Shown here piece by piece: positions 9,130-20,830 of a stretch of DNA of 64,000 bases (position 1 is its first letter; the number at the start of each line of letters is the position of its first letter). The stretch is from Picocystis sp. L7. Its lineage: Eukaryota > Chlorophyta > Picocystophyceae > Picocystales > Picocystaceae. A program made the position numbers and the translations under genes. The notes below the pieces were generated by a model. It did no database searches. It had not been told where the DNA came from and saw only the letters and a list, made by a program, of their open reading frames with translations. The DNA is taken from assembly GCA_020975725.1 (NCBI GenBank), contig QXJR01000021.1, positions 310,001-374,000 of the forward strand, written 5' to 3'.

Positions 9130-11250
9130 AATGTACCGCCACGTCTCGTCCCTCTCGTCGAGTGCATGTGTCCGTGCTTGTATGCGTCCATTTGTCCGCA
9201 CCTTGTCCCGTTCAATGGCCTCTCCAAATGCAAATCCGAGTCATGGCCTCCACCAATCGCCTCGTGTTCATGCCCATCCCAGCACCACCGTCCTGCTCAA
9301 TGGTAGTTGTTAGGTTCCAGACAATCGTGGTGAAGTTCTAGGATGGTGCCCCGTTGAGCACTCACACTTCGCGAACACACATGACGTACCTACGCCAATT
9401 CAGCGCATTTTTGACTCTAAAGTCCCCAGGCGGAAAGGAAGAAGTGGTACCTTCAATTAATGACTTCATCACAAAGTTGGAAGAGGAAGGAAAAGGCCCA
9501 AGTGTATTGGAGGCATGCATATGTGCCCTCACTCACGTGCCATCAGCGTATGCTAAATGGATACGGATCGTTCCGAAATTTCCCTCAAGAACAAGCGATA
9601 TGAGCAACCTCTTGAAAAAGCGAAAAATGGAAAGCAGGCAAAAGGCAAGAGGTGGGCAAGTGGACTTTGCAAACAAGCTTCCAAACATGCTTACTTTGAT
9701 TGATCGAAGGAATATCACGTTCAAATTGGATGCACGGCACAACATGGGATTTGTTCTTTGTGTTCCAAGGCTGACGCGGGGTGATGCCCTCTGAAGAACT
9801 CGATTGGCATGGATCACACTTAAGACTTGCGAGCATGCATCCCCTAACAAGTTACCATGTTTGGTGATTCATCCAGAGACCAAATTTTGGGGGGGAAACG
9901 GCCACGCTGGGTTGCTCGTCTTGTGGATGTGATAGTCTGTGGAATGGGGGCATTATTTCGATACTTGGTGTGGAAGTTTGACATCTTTGGAGACCCTTCG
10001 CCTCATTTCATAGGCCCAAGCCGACGGTGGAAATCTACATGTAAGTTGTACAATGTCACGGATGCTCCTATGGATACCGCATTTCGGCAAGTTTTTGCCG
10101 AGTATGGTCTCAATGTGGGTATGATCACGCATGTGTGGAAGTTGGGTGCAATGCACTTACTTAGGCTTTCATACATGCCTGAGATTTCGATCCAAAGTTT
10201 GGGCTTCGGGAATGATTTGGATGGAGGAAGATCAAGCATGGTCGTGCAGAAGTCATACATGGGAGTAAATCCCACTGCTTGCATGCATGCAGCAAAGCAC
10301 CCAAAACATGATATGGTCCTCTCAACGAGGCGAAGAGTAGATCCTCATGAATCGGTATGCAACATGGTTTTTGTAGACCTCGTACGGCACAAGAACACAA
10401 TCACTGCTAGTTTGCCAAACATAGACACGAAGGACCTTTCAGCATGAAGGTCTTTGGAAGCTTAAAGTTTGGAAGAAAATGTTTCTTGCAAGATGCAAGA
10501 GCTTTGCAACACTAAGGCTACCCTCATAGTGCCTTTGGGCATCCGGCATTTCGAAGCCGTGAATGGACGAAGTTCAAGGTAGATGTGGAGGAGACGATTA
10601 CAAAACTGAATTCAAAGGGGAAACGTCCTTCCTCAATGGTATGCAATGAAGAATTGATCGGTTTAAGTTGGATTTCTTGCATGCAAACTCCCAAGCAAAC
10701 AATGCACTCTTGTTCAGCTTTTGCAACTACGTGGCAAAGAATCCAATCACATGCACAGATGAGTTTGAGAATGGCACAACGGTTTTAAGGCTGATTCATT
10801 ACCATACAATCAAACCCCACACACCTCCACCAATGAATTGCAAGCAAGTCACGGCACTTCATGGTCCTTGGGCAGCACTCTACAGTCCAAGCCTTGACTC
10901 ATGATATTGCTCTTATCGGTAAGCAAAGGAGCAGAGTAACAAAGCGTGGAGCCAGCAACCACCCAACCAAGCGCGGAAGACAAAGTTTTGGTGCAAACTC
11001 AAAGCTTTGGTACGATGGATAGACGTTGCTTTCTCCCAAGGAAAATGAGAGGACGCGGATGCTGCCTTGAACGTGTTGTCATCCTACATGAAAGACCGGA
11101 AAGTTGGACGGGGTATTTTCCCTATGGATCTTGAACGCCATAGTGTTTCGCTCTCCGAATGGTACATCCTCCACCTACTATTGAACTCCTTCGAAACTCG
11201 TATCTCTACCCCTCCTCCTTTTTCTGAATTATCGGAGAGCAATCGTGCCA
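9130..11250. mobile_element. AT-richer insert with a broken Crypton-like element
   Basis: About 2.1 kb, visibly richer in A/T than both flanks. It carries decayed coding remains of a tyrosine recombinase (next entry) and a further open stretch near 10585-10904 of unknown origin. I could not find clear terminal repeats or a target-site duplication. It is a fossil, broken in several places, and sits between V-ATPase d and Lon without disturbing either coding region. Confidence 0.4.
9354..10447 (+). pseudogene. Decayed Crypton-like tyrosine recombinase
   Basis: Two open pieces read in the same direction. The first (from 9354) looks like the N-terminal helical DNA-binding domain and the start of a catalytic core. 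The second (from 9857) contains 'ITHVWKLGAMHLLR', a glycine-rich turn and 'QKSYMGVNPTACM'. That order resembles the C-terminal catalytic part of Crypton/Ndc10-type recombinases (His-x-x-Arg-like box, later Tyr). The reading is broken and at least one catalytic position looks lost, so the element should be dead. A DIRS/Ngaro-type recombinase is the main alternative. The assignment is by pattern only. Confidence 0.35.
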
Positions 11251-11662
11251 ATAAGATGTAGGTCTTTGGGAAGCTGCCTCATCATCCTTTGTCCTCTCCC
11301 ACGCCATCCATCTCCACGCCCACTCCGTGTTGCCTCTTGCCAATACGATCCTTCGCTCGTCACGGACCGCTCTTGTGTTGAATCCGTTTTTGAAGCCTCC
11401 CTCGATCCCGTTCCCATGGACGCTCCCGTCCGAAGAAACCGGGAACGCATCCTTTCCCTTGCCATGCCATGAACTTTCCCTCGTTCCCAATCTCCCCTCC
11501 CCTCCACCATCTCCCCTCTCCACCATCTCCCCTGTGCCATCCCAGGTGTTGTGTCCACGTCTACCATTGTGGTGGTGGTGGGGGGGGAAGACACGAGGAC
11601 ATGCCGAGATCCATCATTCGACGTCATTGTCGGTCGGCATCGCGTCGGGAAGGGTACGGCGC

Positions 11663-14356
11663 ATGTGGCGCGAGGCGGTGCGCAGGAGAGGGACGGTCCG
11701 GAGGCTCCACCTGGTCCAAACCGAGAGATGGACCTCCTCCTCGCACGGGAACGGTGCCAGTGCGACGAGCCGATTGGCCAGGTGGTGGCGCGGAAAGGAA
11801 ACGGAAGAAGGAACACGAGAAGGGGATGGCGATGGCACGAAAGACGCACAGGATGCCGTGGTGTCCGCATCCGGTGCCAGTGCCGTGCACTATCCACGCG
11901 TCCTGGCCGTGCCGCTCACGAGGAGACCCTTGCTTCCCGGCATACTCCTGCCGGTGAACGTGGCCGACGCCGCCATCGCCGAAGAAATCCAAGCGCTGAA
12001 GAGCCAAGGCAGGCCGTACGTGGGCGCATTCCTGCTCAAAGGGAACCACGAAGAAGGGAACGGAACGATGGAGCAAGCCGAACATGACATGCACGAAATC
12101 GGGTGCTTTGCACAGGTCCACGCCGCAGTGGCGGACGGAAAAGGGGGAACACAAGTGCTGCTCATGGGACATCGAAGGCTCAAGAGGACCGGCGTAGGAA
12201 GCAAAGATCCGCTGGTGGTGAACGTGGAACACCTCAAAGATCAGCCGTACGATGCCTCGGACGACGTCGTCAAAGCCACCGTCATGGAGGTGGTCTCCAC
12301 CCTCAAAGACCTGCTCCAAACCAGCCCGCTCTATCGAGAACAACTGCAGTACTTCGCCCAGCACTCCAGCGGGTTCCACGATGCATCCAAGCTGGCGGAC
12401 CTAGGAGCCGCACTCACCTCCGCCAAGGACACCGAGCTGCAGGAGGTGCTGGAGCTGCTTTGCGTCCCAGAGCGCCTCAACCGGACACTCCTGATGCTCA
12501 AGAAGGAGCTGGAGCTTAGCAAACTGCAAATCGACATAGGAAAGAAGGTAGAGGAAAAAATCAGCGGGGACCAGAGGAGGTACTTTCTCATGGAACAGCT
12601 CAAAAACATCAAGAAGGAGCTCGGGATCGAAAAGGACGAGAAGAGCGCCGTCGTGGAGAAGTTCAGGGAAAGGGTCAAGGAGAAGGGGGACCTGGTACCA
12701 AAAGAAGCAGCCGAGACCATCGAAGAGGAGATCAACAAGCTGCAGGCCCTTGATCCCAGCAGCAGCGAATTCAACGTCACGCGCAACTACCTGGACTGGC
12801 TCACCGGATTGCCATGGGGAGTCACCACGGAAGAGGTATTTGACATCGAACACGCGAGGAAGACCTTGGACGAGGACCACTACGGCATGGACGATGTCAA
12901 GGAAAGGATCCTGGAGTTTATCGCCGTCGGCAAGCTCAGTGGAAGCACCCATGGAAAGATCCTCCTGCTCTCCGGACCGCCCGGGGTGGGAAAGACGAGC
13001 ATCGGGAGAAGCATCGCCAAGGCCCTGAACCGAAAGTATTACAGGTTTTCGGTGGGAGGACTGGGTGATGTGGCGGAGCTCAAGGGACACCGTCGCACCT
13101 ATGTTGGGGCGATGCCCGGCAAGTTGGTCCAGTGCTTCAAGTCCACCCAATCGTGTAACCCATTGGTCCTCATCGACGAGATTGACAAGCTCGGAAGGGG
13201 ACACACTGGTGACCCCGCCAGTGCCCTGCTGGAAATCCTGGACCCAGAGCAGAATGCCAGCTTCATGGACCACTACTTGGACGTTCCCATGGATCTGTCC
13301 AAGGTCCTGTTCGTCTGCACTGCCAACATGCTGGAGACCATACCAGGACCGTTGTACGACCGGATGGAAAACATTCGGCTGTCTGGATACATCGCAGAGG
13401 AGAAGTTTCAGATTGCCAGGAGGTACCTCGATCCCCAAGCGAGGGAAGCGGCAGGGCTTCACCCAGAGGAGGCTGGGCTGTCCGATTCTGCCATTCGTGT
13501 CCTGATCAACGATTATGCTCGGGAGGCAGGCGTGAGGAACCTGAAGAAGTTGTTGGAGCGAGTGTATCGCAAGCTAGCGTTGAAGCTGGTACAAACGGAG
13601 GGGAAGGAGCTAGAACAGGCACGTAAAGAACGTTCTGCACTTTTGAACTCGGAAGGTCCTGTGGGACAAGCAACGCATGTTGTTACCGAAACAGATCTGG
13701 AAGAGTACGTGGGACCGCCGGTCTTTGCAGCGGACAGGCTATACGAGGAACCACCCACAGGCGTCATCACAGGCTTGGCCTGGACCTCCATGGGAGGGTC
13801 TGTTCTATACATCGAGGCTGGTGTGCTGGAGCAGGGCGAAGGCAAAGGCGGCATCCGCTCTTTGACGGGTCAACTGGGGGAAGTGATGCGCGAGTCTGCA
13901 TCCATTGCCCACTCGTGTGCCCGAAGCGTCCTGAGCAGGATCCAACCGGACAACCGGTTCTTTTCGGAGGCTGCTTTGCACGTCCATGTGCCGGCAGGTG
14001 CAACCCCAAAAGATGGACCCAGTGCTGGCATCACCATCGCGACGGCCTTGCTCAGCCTGGCTTTGGGAAAACCAGCGAAGAAAGGCATTGCAATGACCGG
14101 TGAACTGAGTCTCACGGGGCGGGTTTTGCCTATCGGGGGCATCAAGGAGAAGGCCATCGCTGCGAAACGTGCGGAGATCACCGAGATCATCCTTCCTGAA
14201 GGAAACCGGAGGGACTGGAAGGAACTCGCGCAAGAAGTGAAGGAAGGGTTGGATGCACGTTTTGTGAAGGAATATGATGAAGTCTTTGCAGCGTGCTTTG
14301 GGGAGAGCGCTCAAATAAACTGCCAGGAGCAGGAAGAGAAGGCCAGCGAAGTTTAA
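11663..14356 (+). CDS. Lon protease, mitochondrial type
   Basis: A single-exon gene, 897 aa from the ATG at 11663; the frame is open further upstream, but this start gives a basic, acid-poor leader ('[17 protein letters not shown]') typical of mitochondrial presequences. It has the LonA order: N-terminal LON substrate domain, coiled coil, AAA+ module with Walker A 'GPPGVGKTS' (about 437) and Walker B '[11 protein letters not shown]' (about 500), and the protease domain with Ser787 in 'DGPSAG' and Lys830 in 'GGIKEK', 43 residues apart as the family requires. It degrades damaged matrix proteins. Its 3' end converges on the next gene with 124 bases between. Confidence 0.95.
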   Translation: MWREAVRRRGTVRRLHLVQTERWTSSSHGNGASATSRLARWWRGKETEEGTREGDGDGTKDAQDAVVSASGASAVHYPRVLAVPLTRRPLLPGILLPVNVADAAIAEEIQALKSQGRPYVGAFLLKGNHEEGNGTMEQAEHDMHEIGCFAQVHAAVADGKGGTQVLLMGHRRLKRTGVGSKDPLVVNVEHLKDQPYDASDDVVKATVMEVVSTLKDLLQTSPLYREQLQYFAQHSSGFHDASKLADLGAALTSAKDTELQEVLELLCVPERLNRTLLMLKKELELSKLQIDIGKKVEEKISGDQRRYFLMEQLKNIKKELGIEKDEKSAVVEKFRERVKEKGDLVPKEAAETIEEEINKLQALDPSSSEFNVTRNYLDWLTGLPWGVTTEEVFDIEHARKTLDEDHYGMDDVKERILEFIAVGKLSGSTHGKILLLSGPPGVGKTSIGRSIAKALNRKYYRFSVGGLGDVAELKGHRRTYVGAMPGKLVQCFKSTQSCNPLVLIDEIDKLGRGHTGDPASALLEILDPEQNASFMDHYLDVPMDLSKVLFVCTANMLETIPGPLYDRMENIRLSGYIAEEKFQIARRYLDPQAREAAGLHPEEAGLSDSAIRVLINDYAREAGVRNLKKLLERVYRKLALKLVQTEGKELEQARKERSALLNSEGPVGQATHVVTETDLEEYVGPPVFAADRLYEEPPTGVITGLAWTSMGGSVLYIEAGVLEQGEGKGGIRSLTGQLGEVMRESASIAHSCARSVLSRIQPDNRFFSEAALHVHVPAGATPKDGPSAGITIATALLSLALGKPAKKGIAMTGELSLTGRVLPIGGIKEKAIAAKRAEITEIILPEGNRRDWKELAQEVKEGLDARFVKEYDEVFAACFGESAQINCQEQEEKASEV

Positions 14357-14480
14357 ATCTTCGATTGCTGCGGCCGAGTAGACCAGTCTAGGCTGAGCAT
14401 TGCCAAATATATGTACAAACAGTCGAATGAGATTGATTAAACATACATCTCTGCAGCATTTATCTCCTACCCGAGCCATC

Positions 14481-15770
14481 TTAGGGGGTACGATGCAAAT
14501 GCAGCTGTTCCTCCACCTGTTGCGCCGTCTCCGCTACCAGCAGGGCCAATTTTTCACGTGTGGCTGCGCGCTTTTGTGCTTTCTGGGCGAAATCCTCTTG
14601 CAGTGCATTGGAAGACCAACTCATCTCACAATCTCCTTCGTTGCTACCCTGGGTCTCGTCTTCTGCGCCATGCCAAACGCGGTCCACGATTTTTTTTATG
14701 GCAGAGTATGTCACGGATGGCGGTGACAGTGGTTGCGCGACCTCCGAGTCTTCCTTCTCGACAGGGCTACCCTGCGGAGCATCTTCTTCCGGTGACCTCT
14801 GCGGTTTTGCATATATCTTCACATCACTGTCGAGAAACGACGAATTTCTTTGTGGAAAGAGGGCCACTTCGTCATCTGTCATTTCATCCAGTGAGGATGA
14901 CAGCCCATCCCCTTCTGTTCCAGGAGGCAGTTGGATCCAATCCACAGTTTCCCCCCCATGTCCTTCTGCGGTGGACTTGTTTTCTTCTACTGACTTGAGC
15001 TTGTTTCCTTTGCTCCTTCCATATGCCTGCTGTGACAGAAGAGCACTTCTATGTGGTGCTTGTAGCTTGCCAGGGGCGGATTGGCACCGCTGAAACTTCC
15101 AACCCGGCAGAGGTTGAGCGGCACTTTCATCCTCAAGTGCCGCACCAGTGAAAATACGCTCGGGCTGAGCCTTCCCCTCCTCTTCCGACTCGCTCTCATC
15201 TGCTTCCTCCTTTTTCTTTCGATCTTCGTCTTCATCTGGCCTCTTGAATTTCGGCGGTACAAGGCGATCGACGTCTGCTTGCGACCAAGGGTGTTTTTTG
15301 GACACAGGTTTCATGTACACCGACACACCCAGCTTGGCCGTGGAGGTTCCCAGTGCGTAATCCACGAACTCTCCTTTGTGCCATCCCATCTGCACGAGTC
15401 CATGCAAGTCTACGATGACTTTTCCCAGCTCCATTCCACCAGGTCTGAGCTTGACTGTCAAAGTAATGCACCTTCCCCCACCATGGGCTCGTTTCAGCAG
15501 CCCACTGGACACCTGGAAGGCGAATCCGTCGCCTAGGACGGCCGAGCACCTCGTCCTGCCTTTTTTTCTAGCCAGTTTTGCATCTCTGGCGACGCAACGC
15601 GCGCTTGCACCTGCCATTGTCACGCCGATCGAAGCCGTGGCGTCGGTGGACAGGCCTTGTTGTTCCAGCTGGTGAGCCACCAGGGCGTCGCGCAGACCGG
15701 TGAGCGCGTGCAGCCGCACCATCACCACGGTTTCGGATACCCTTTTCGCCCTTCTTTTCACCTGAGACAT
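14481..15770 (-). CDS. Unrecognised protein, possible NT-type C2 domain
   Basis: A 429-codon open frame from the ATG at 15770. Residues about 10-165 show beta-strand periodicity ('ETVVMVRLHALTGL', 'CITLTVKLRPGG', 'LGKVIVDLHGLVQ'), resembling the N-terminal C2 (NT-C2) domains of EEIG1/EHBP1 and plant PMI proteins. 'LGKVIVDL' is the best landmark. The rest is charged and probably disordered, ending in a short helix. The frame stays open upstream to 16238, but that part looks non-coding. An intron at the very 5' end cannot be excluded because a GTGAAA follows the third codon. The function is unknown; the C2 call is a suggestion. Confidence 0.5.
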   Translation of the reverse strand: MSQVKRRAKRVSETVVMVRLHALTGLRDALVAHQLEQQGLSTDATASIGVTMAGASARCVARDAKLARKKGRTRCSAVLGDGFAFQVSSGLLKRAHGGGRCITLTVKLRPGGMELGKVIVDLHGLVQMGWHKGEFVDYALGTSTAKLGVSVYMKPVSKKHPWSQADVDRLVPPKFKRPDEDEDRKKKEEADESESEEEGKAQPERIFTGAALEDESAAQPLPGWKFQRCQSAPGKLQAPHRSALLSQQAYGRSKGNKLKSVEENKSTAEGHGGETVDWIQLPPGTEGDGLSSSLDEMTDDEVALFPQRNSSFLDSDVKIYAKPQRSPEEDAPQGSPVEKEDSEVAQPLSPPSVTYSAIKKIVDRVWHGAEDETQGSNEGDCEMSWSSNALQEDFAQKAQKRAATREKLALLVAETAQQVEEQLHLHRTP

Positions 15771-16791
15771 CGAAACCTGCGTCCAGAAGGCGCGGAACGG
15801 CTCCAAACGACGCTGGTTTCGGCCAAACACAAGTCGCGACGGTCCACGTCCGAACACGAGGATCCCTAAGTTAACTGGTTGGTTAATATCTTCGGGCAGG
15901 GGTGGGTGAAGGTCGACCCTGTCCAGATATGGGGGCATGGGGTTGTTGTGTGGACCAAGCACAAGCACAAGCACAAGCCCAACCAATATAGCCAATGGCG
16001 GGCATGGGAAGGGACGAGGTGGGAAACACCATGGGAATCGGATCCTGAGACGCTGGCACAGCATCGGATACGGAATCGCACCGCCTCCCGCAGTGCAAGG
16101 GGACGATCCAAGAAAGTCGTGAATGTTCCATCCCATTGCATCCGACGGATAGCTGCAGCAAACTCCAACCGGGCGACCGCAAAGGGTTGGAGAGCTTGGG
16201 TGCTGCATCGCGTAGGAATGGAAGCAGACCACTCCCAATGAATGTGCAGTGGAAGGGGACGGTGCATCCTTCCAATCGATTCAAGCAATGCCCCCCTTCC
16301 GGCCGCGGCAGCTACACTGCGGTCCAAGACCTGGCGCACAAGCTTTGGACCCTTGCACGGTTGTTTGCAACCAATATACCTTCCATGCAAACCTCAATCG
16401 ATGGCAAACCAAGTGATTGTACACTCTAGGGCAGGAACATGAGAAAGTGCAAGAATGGCGCAGCCCATGGAAAATACGCGGGTCCTAGGCCACCCACACA
16501 AGAACAGCAGGAAAGCGCAAGCAAAAAGGTGGTATTCGCAAATGGAACCTTACTTCCTTCTGGCAGCTGTCCCAAGAGTCCAGACAGCTCGTTCTAAAGG
16601 TGCCAAGGTGGAAGGGTTGGGGGAGAAGAAAAAGAGCTACGCCGACGTGTCCAGCACTCCATCTATTGAACGCTGAGAAAACACAAAAACCTTCGATGCA
16701 TGCATCATCAGAGGATTCCTGGTCGCCTTATTCCCACGGCTGACTCAAGGTTCTTTCCTCGTGTGGGCAAAGCCGAGGCTGCAAGGGAACA
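15771..16791. other. Intergenic stretch, 1.0 kb
   Basis: This lies between two minus-strand genes. It contains a short ACAAGC tandem repeat near 15957-15980. The open frames are short and domain-free. I see no gene. Confidence 0.45.
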
Positions 16792-17890
16792 TCAACGCAA
16801 GGAGTTGACAAAGAGTACGATCACCACAGTCACCACAATAAGGACAGGAATGCCACTCAGACCGTAAAGGAAACTGTAACCTACCCAATCTGGCACCCAT
16901 TCGGGAACGCCTTTCTCTTCAGCAGCTTGCGAGTACCCTGCTAGACCTCTTTCTGCCATCATCTCATCTTGCCCATCGCTCCCTTGGTCTTCCTCCCCAT
17001 CTTCCGTTGTTTCAGCCTTCGCAGACAGAGCGGTCGGTGTCAGTCGAACAGGACTTTGACCGCTACCATATCGAGAACGTGCACGTGCCACGACGAGACG
17101 GGTGCATAAACACGAGGAGTGGCATTCAGCCTAGCTTACATCGTTGAGGAAGGGCCAGTTTTCCATCTCCAGGGCCAAAACTTGGAGTGCCAACCGATCT
17201 TCAGGTATGTATCCATCCTTGACTTGCATCAGCGCCTCGCAGATGTCTTCGCGGGAGACGCCACTGTCCACCTGTTCCGTTGTTTCGCGTTTTCGTTCGT
17301 TCGGTTCGGTCAGCCTCATGCGTTCCCTTCCACTCCTGTCCATGCCATTCGATTCCTTGCTCCTTCATGGGTTGGGTTGGTGGCGTCGACTGTCTATTAT
17401 TCTCCTTCTTGTGGCACGCGTCGTCAGGTTCCGTCCGCTCCTCGGTTTCACATCTCTCTCTCACCTCGATGCCCATTTCCTTTCTCCTTTCGGCGTCTCT
17501 CGGATCTTCGATCATGAGCGTGAGTTTCACTTCGTTGAAGGTCATGTCTCGCTTCTCCTTGAGTTTCTCCACGGTATCGAACACGATTTGGACCTGTTTT
17601 TTCTCCTCTTCGGTCCCGTCCTCGATCTTCTTGCTTTCTGTCCTGTCGACCTCCACTTTCCTTCCATCTTCTTCGGCTTGGATCTTGGATTCTCTCTTTC
17701 GCATCTCCGCCATGAACTGTTCCGCCAAGGCTTCGGGATCGTCCAGCCCTCCCGAAGCGACGATCCGAGGGTTCCACATCGCACCCACGCGTGCCTGGGA
17801 CCTGCTTCTGACCCTCCCACGCGCAAACGCCTCGCCATGGCCCCTCCTGAGCCCGTGAGAAGCGCACAAACGCGTCATCGCCATGGCCAT
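16792..17890 (-). CDS. Ycf3-interacting protein 1-like (Y3IP1/CEST) thylakoid protein
   Basis: A spliced gene: exons 17890-17465, 17271-17140 and 17016-16792 (260 aa), all junctions phase 0, donors GTGAGA and GTAAGC. The first about 45 residues are acid-poor and Arg-rich, suiting a transit peptide. The conserved core is 'FNEVKLTLMIEDPRDAERR' then 'VSREDICEALMQVKDGYIPE' and 'DRLALQVLALEMENWP'. The C terminus has one membrane segment ('PVLIVVTVVIVLFVNSLR'). This order fits plant Y3IP1, which helps Ycf3 assemble photosystem I. The last acceptor is the only in-frame AG I found and is less certain. The gene is divergent from SART1. Confidence 0.72.
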
Positions 17891-18797
17891 TTCCGACGGG
17901 ATGTGGCCGACACTTCGATCCTCGCCTTCGCTTAACCGAAACCGAAGTTAACTCCATCCCATCCCATCCTTCTCGTAGAAGGGGTGTTGGACCTGTTGAA
18001 CCCGACACAACGGGTTCTGAGACGGGTGGGAAACCGGTTCACCAACCAGGGTGTTGTCCTTTCCATCGAGTATGAAGCGAGAAGAAGACCGGTTCGCCAC
18101 CGGTCGTGAGCTCTTGGCGTGTCGGATTTCCGCGCTTGAAGGACGCCGATTCCATCCCTCTTCCGACCCAAGCCGAGGACTTGTTCGTTCATGCGTCCAT
18201 TCCATGCAGACCAACGAAACCGCATCCGCATCGACGTCCTCTGGGCCTTGGCCAACTCCCTCTGCCGCAGTGGTACGTACGGGGGTGCTGTCTAATTGGA
18301 TGTCAACTTCCACGGTCTCCATCGTGACTCCAAGGGAAAGGATTTCGTTGGATAACATACGCGGATGCGCACTCCATGACATGCAGAGGAGGGTCCATCA
18401 AATGCGTGCACCGCCGAATCGAGGAGGGTCGGCGTCGACAACGAGAGCGGGGTCGCGGAAGCTTGCATGCACGTAGAAGAGGTCATGAGATAGCTTCGTA
18501 GGTACCTATCGTGTTGCGCTCGTTCTAGCGGCCGATCGGTTGTGGCCTTGCGCCACCATCACCGACTCCACCCATCCATCCATCCATCGTCCAAGGCACG
18601 CCACACGTGCATGCACATCGTCTGCAAAGCGCATCCCAAGGTGCACCCTTTCGAGCACGCCCAGGCACGCTCCTCCATCGATACCTCTCCTCTCCCATCG
18701 CGATCTTCTCGGAAGATATCGATCGCTCCATCGATGTCCTGCCCCCCAGGCTAGGGTTTAGGTCTCCAAAGCGGACCGACGTGCGCGCTTCATCGCG
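17891..18797. promoter_or_regulatory. Divergent promoter region, Y3IP1-like and SART1
   Basis: There are 907 bases between two divergent starts. Near SART1 it holds ATCGATA at 18677-18683 and TATCGAT at 18717-18723. The shadow frames here carry no domain. Confidence 0.4.
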
Positions 18798-20681
18798 ATG
18801 GACGCGTCGCACGAGATCGCTTGCAGCGTGGAAGAGACGAACCGCATCCGCGCGTCCTTGGGTCTGAAACCCCTCCAGGAAGATGCAGGAGAAAAAGCAT
18901 CCGAAACGGCCGCGCATCGGATGCGCACGAAGCCCAAGCACGACGCCGAAGACATCCGAACGCGCATCGCCGAAGCCAAGGAGAAACGCCTGCTGGACGC
19001 GAAGTTCGAGGTCCAGGGCCTTGCCGAGGAGGACGAGGACGAAGACGACGCGAAAACGTGGGTGGAAAGAAGCAGAGAGGGTCCCAGAGGCGTCCAGGTC
19101 GATCGGAAGGAGCGCGAAGAAAGGCACGAAGGTGGCTTGGAAGGCCTGGCGGTTCGTGGATTGGATCACGAATGGAAGGACGGTGAAGAAGTCGTGCTCA
19201 CGCTCAAGGACCGTGGCGTGCTCGATGGAGAAGAGGACGAGCTCGAGCTGGCCGCCCGGGTGCAGGAACTCGCGCAGGAGAAGGCCAGGAGACGAGCACG
19301 TCCCAAGGATCCGTTCGCAGAAGACGTGGAAGAAGAAGGAAGGAAGCCTGGCTTGCTCGACAAGTACGACGAGGAAGAAGAAGAGGAGTTCGTGCGCATC
19401 GGATCCGGCGGAATCATCGACTCAAGGCACATCCAACCCGTGCGGCGAGAAACCATACGAGAGAAACTCGCTGCCATGACGCCCGTCTCGGCCGAAACGG
19501 GAACAGAACCATTGCCGGGACTGGCCGATGCATCAGGAGACTTCTATTCGACTGAAGAAGCGGCCACGTTTCTCAAGCCGAAGAAAAGGAAGAAAAAGAA
19601 GCTGAGGAAGCATCGAGGGGAATTGGGGCTGGAAGAGGACAACGCGCAGCCGGGAGCGGAGCACGAGGCCAGGCACGGTGCAGAAGGCGTGGAGCCCATG
19701 CAGAGAAGCGAACCGGTGATGGGCTCGGGAAACAGGAGAGCTAGCGGGATGGAGTTCGAAGGAGACCTGGGCAGCGAAGAGGACGATGCAGAGCTGCAGA
19801 TGTCTCTGGCCCGTGCCAGGAGGGCAGCGTTCAGCAAGGAAGCCAGCGAGGGCCGTGGCGAAGACGCAGTGCTGCAGGCCATCCGGTCTCGGAAGCAGAA
19901 GCCACGATCCCGGGTGGAAGATGGCAAGCAGGGAGGTCTGGTGCTGAACGAGGTCGAAGAGTTTGTGGCGGGCATCCACGTGGATGGCCAGACCGCCCAA
20001 GAAGCTGGAGCCTCGGAGAAGCCGGAGGACACGGGCAAAAATAAAGACACGGGTGCTGGGGATGCCGATGCCAGGGATGTAGGTGCGGATGCCGTGGACA
20101 CAGCTCCAGCAAAGGAAGAGCCCGAAGTCCCGGTCAGTTCATTGCTGGCCAACGAGCAGCACATCGGGAAGGGGATGGCGGGGGCATTGGCAATGTTGAA
20201 GCAGAAGGGCGAGCTCAAGCCTGGCTTGAATTGGTCTGGTCGGACCAATGACAAGAAAGCAGTGGTTCGTGAGGGTCTAGATCCTGTAGGCACCTCGGCA
20301 CAGCCGGGCATCTCTGAGGTGAACATTACGTACAAGGACGAGTTCGGCCGGGTCCTCACACCCAAGGAAGCCTTCCGTGAGCTATGCTACAACTTTCACG
20401 GCATCCGACCCAGCAAGAACAAGCGGGAGAAGAGGCTGAAGCAGTACCTGGAGGAGATCAAGGAGAAGCAGCAGTTGAGCTCAGAAGGGCAGGACGTCGC
20501 CCGTGGGAAGGATGCCGCCAAGCAGTCGCAGAAGATCAAGGACCCACCCGTGGCCAAGCCCACGTCCATCGGCAAACACGAGAAGGTACAGTTCAGCTTG
20601 GGGGTGAAGCGCAAGCCGGACGCCAACTTGTTCGGGGCAGCAAAGGTCGAGAAGAAGCCCAGGCGCACGGAACAGGAATAA
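18798..20681 (+). CDS. SART1/Snu66 family U4/U6.U5 tri-snRNP protein
   Basis: A single-exon gene, 627 aa. It starts 'MDASHEIACSVEETNRIRASLGLKPL', the hallmark N terminus of SART1 (DOT2 in plants, Snu66 in yeast). It is highly charged with Glu/Arg/Lys-rich coiled stretches and a basic run 'KPKKRKKKKLRKHRG' that would serve as a nuclear signal. The conserved C-terminal region includes 'LALLKQKGELK'-type sequence ('MAGALAMLKQKGELKPGL') and 'YKDEFGRVLTPKEAFRELCY'. The protein is part of the spliceosomal tri-snRNP and needed for its recruitment. Its length is somewhat short for the family (animal SART1 about 800 aa), mostly in the variable middle. Confidence 0.92.
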   Translation: MDASHEIACSVEETNRIRASLGLKPLQEDAGEKASETAAHRMRTKPKHDAEDIRTRIAEAKEKRLLDAKFEVQGLAEEDEDEDDAKTWVERSREGPRGVQVDRKEREERHEGGLEGLAVRGLDHEWKDGEEVVLTLKDRGVLDGEEDELELAARVQELAQEKARRRARPKDPFAEDVEEEGRKPGLLDKYDEEEEEEFVRIGSGGIIDSRHIQPVRRETIREKLAAMTPVSAETGTEPLPGLADASGDFYSTEEAATFLKPKKRKKKKLRKHRGELGLEEDNAQPGAEHEARHGAEGVEPMQRSEPVMGSGNRRASGMEFEGDLGSEEDDAELQMSLARARRAAFSKEASEGRGEDAVLQAIRSRKQKPRSRVEDGKQGGLVLNEVEEFVAGIHVDGQTAQEAGASEKPEDTGKNKDTGAGDADARDVGADAVDTAPAKEEPEVPVSSLLANEQHIGKGMAGALAMLKQKGELKPGLNWSGRTNDKKAVVREGLDPVGTSAQPGISEVNITYKDEFGRVLTPKEAFRELCYNFHGIRPSKNKREKRLKQYLEEIKEKQQLSSEGQDVARGKDAAKQSQKIKDPPVAKPTSIGKHEKVQFSLGVKRKPDANLFGAAKVEKKPRRTEQE

Positions 20682-20830
20682 GCAAGCGTCTGTGTCATGG
20701 CAGTGCCTCCCACGGCCATTCAGCAGACCGCGCGTGGGAACCCCTTTGCATTTATTGGTTCAACGTCCTGGATCGTTGTTCGGGTGTGTCTGGTTTATTG
20801 TTGGCCGCGTCTGTGGCCGCCGCTCGGGCT

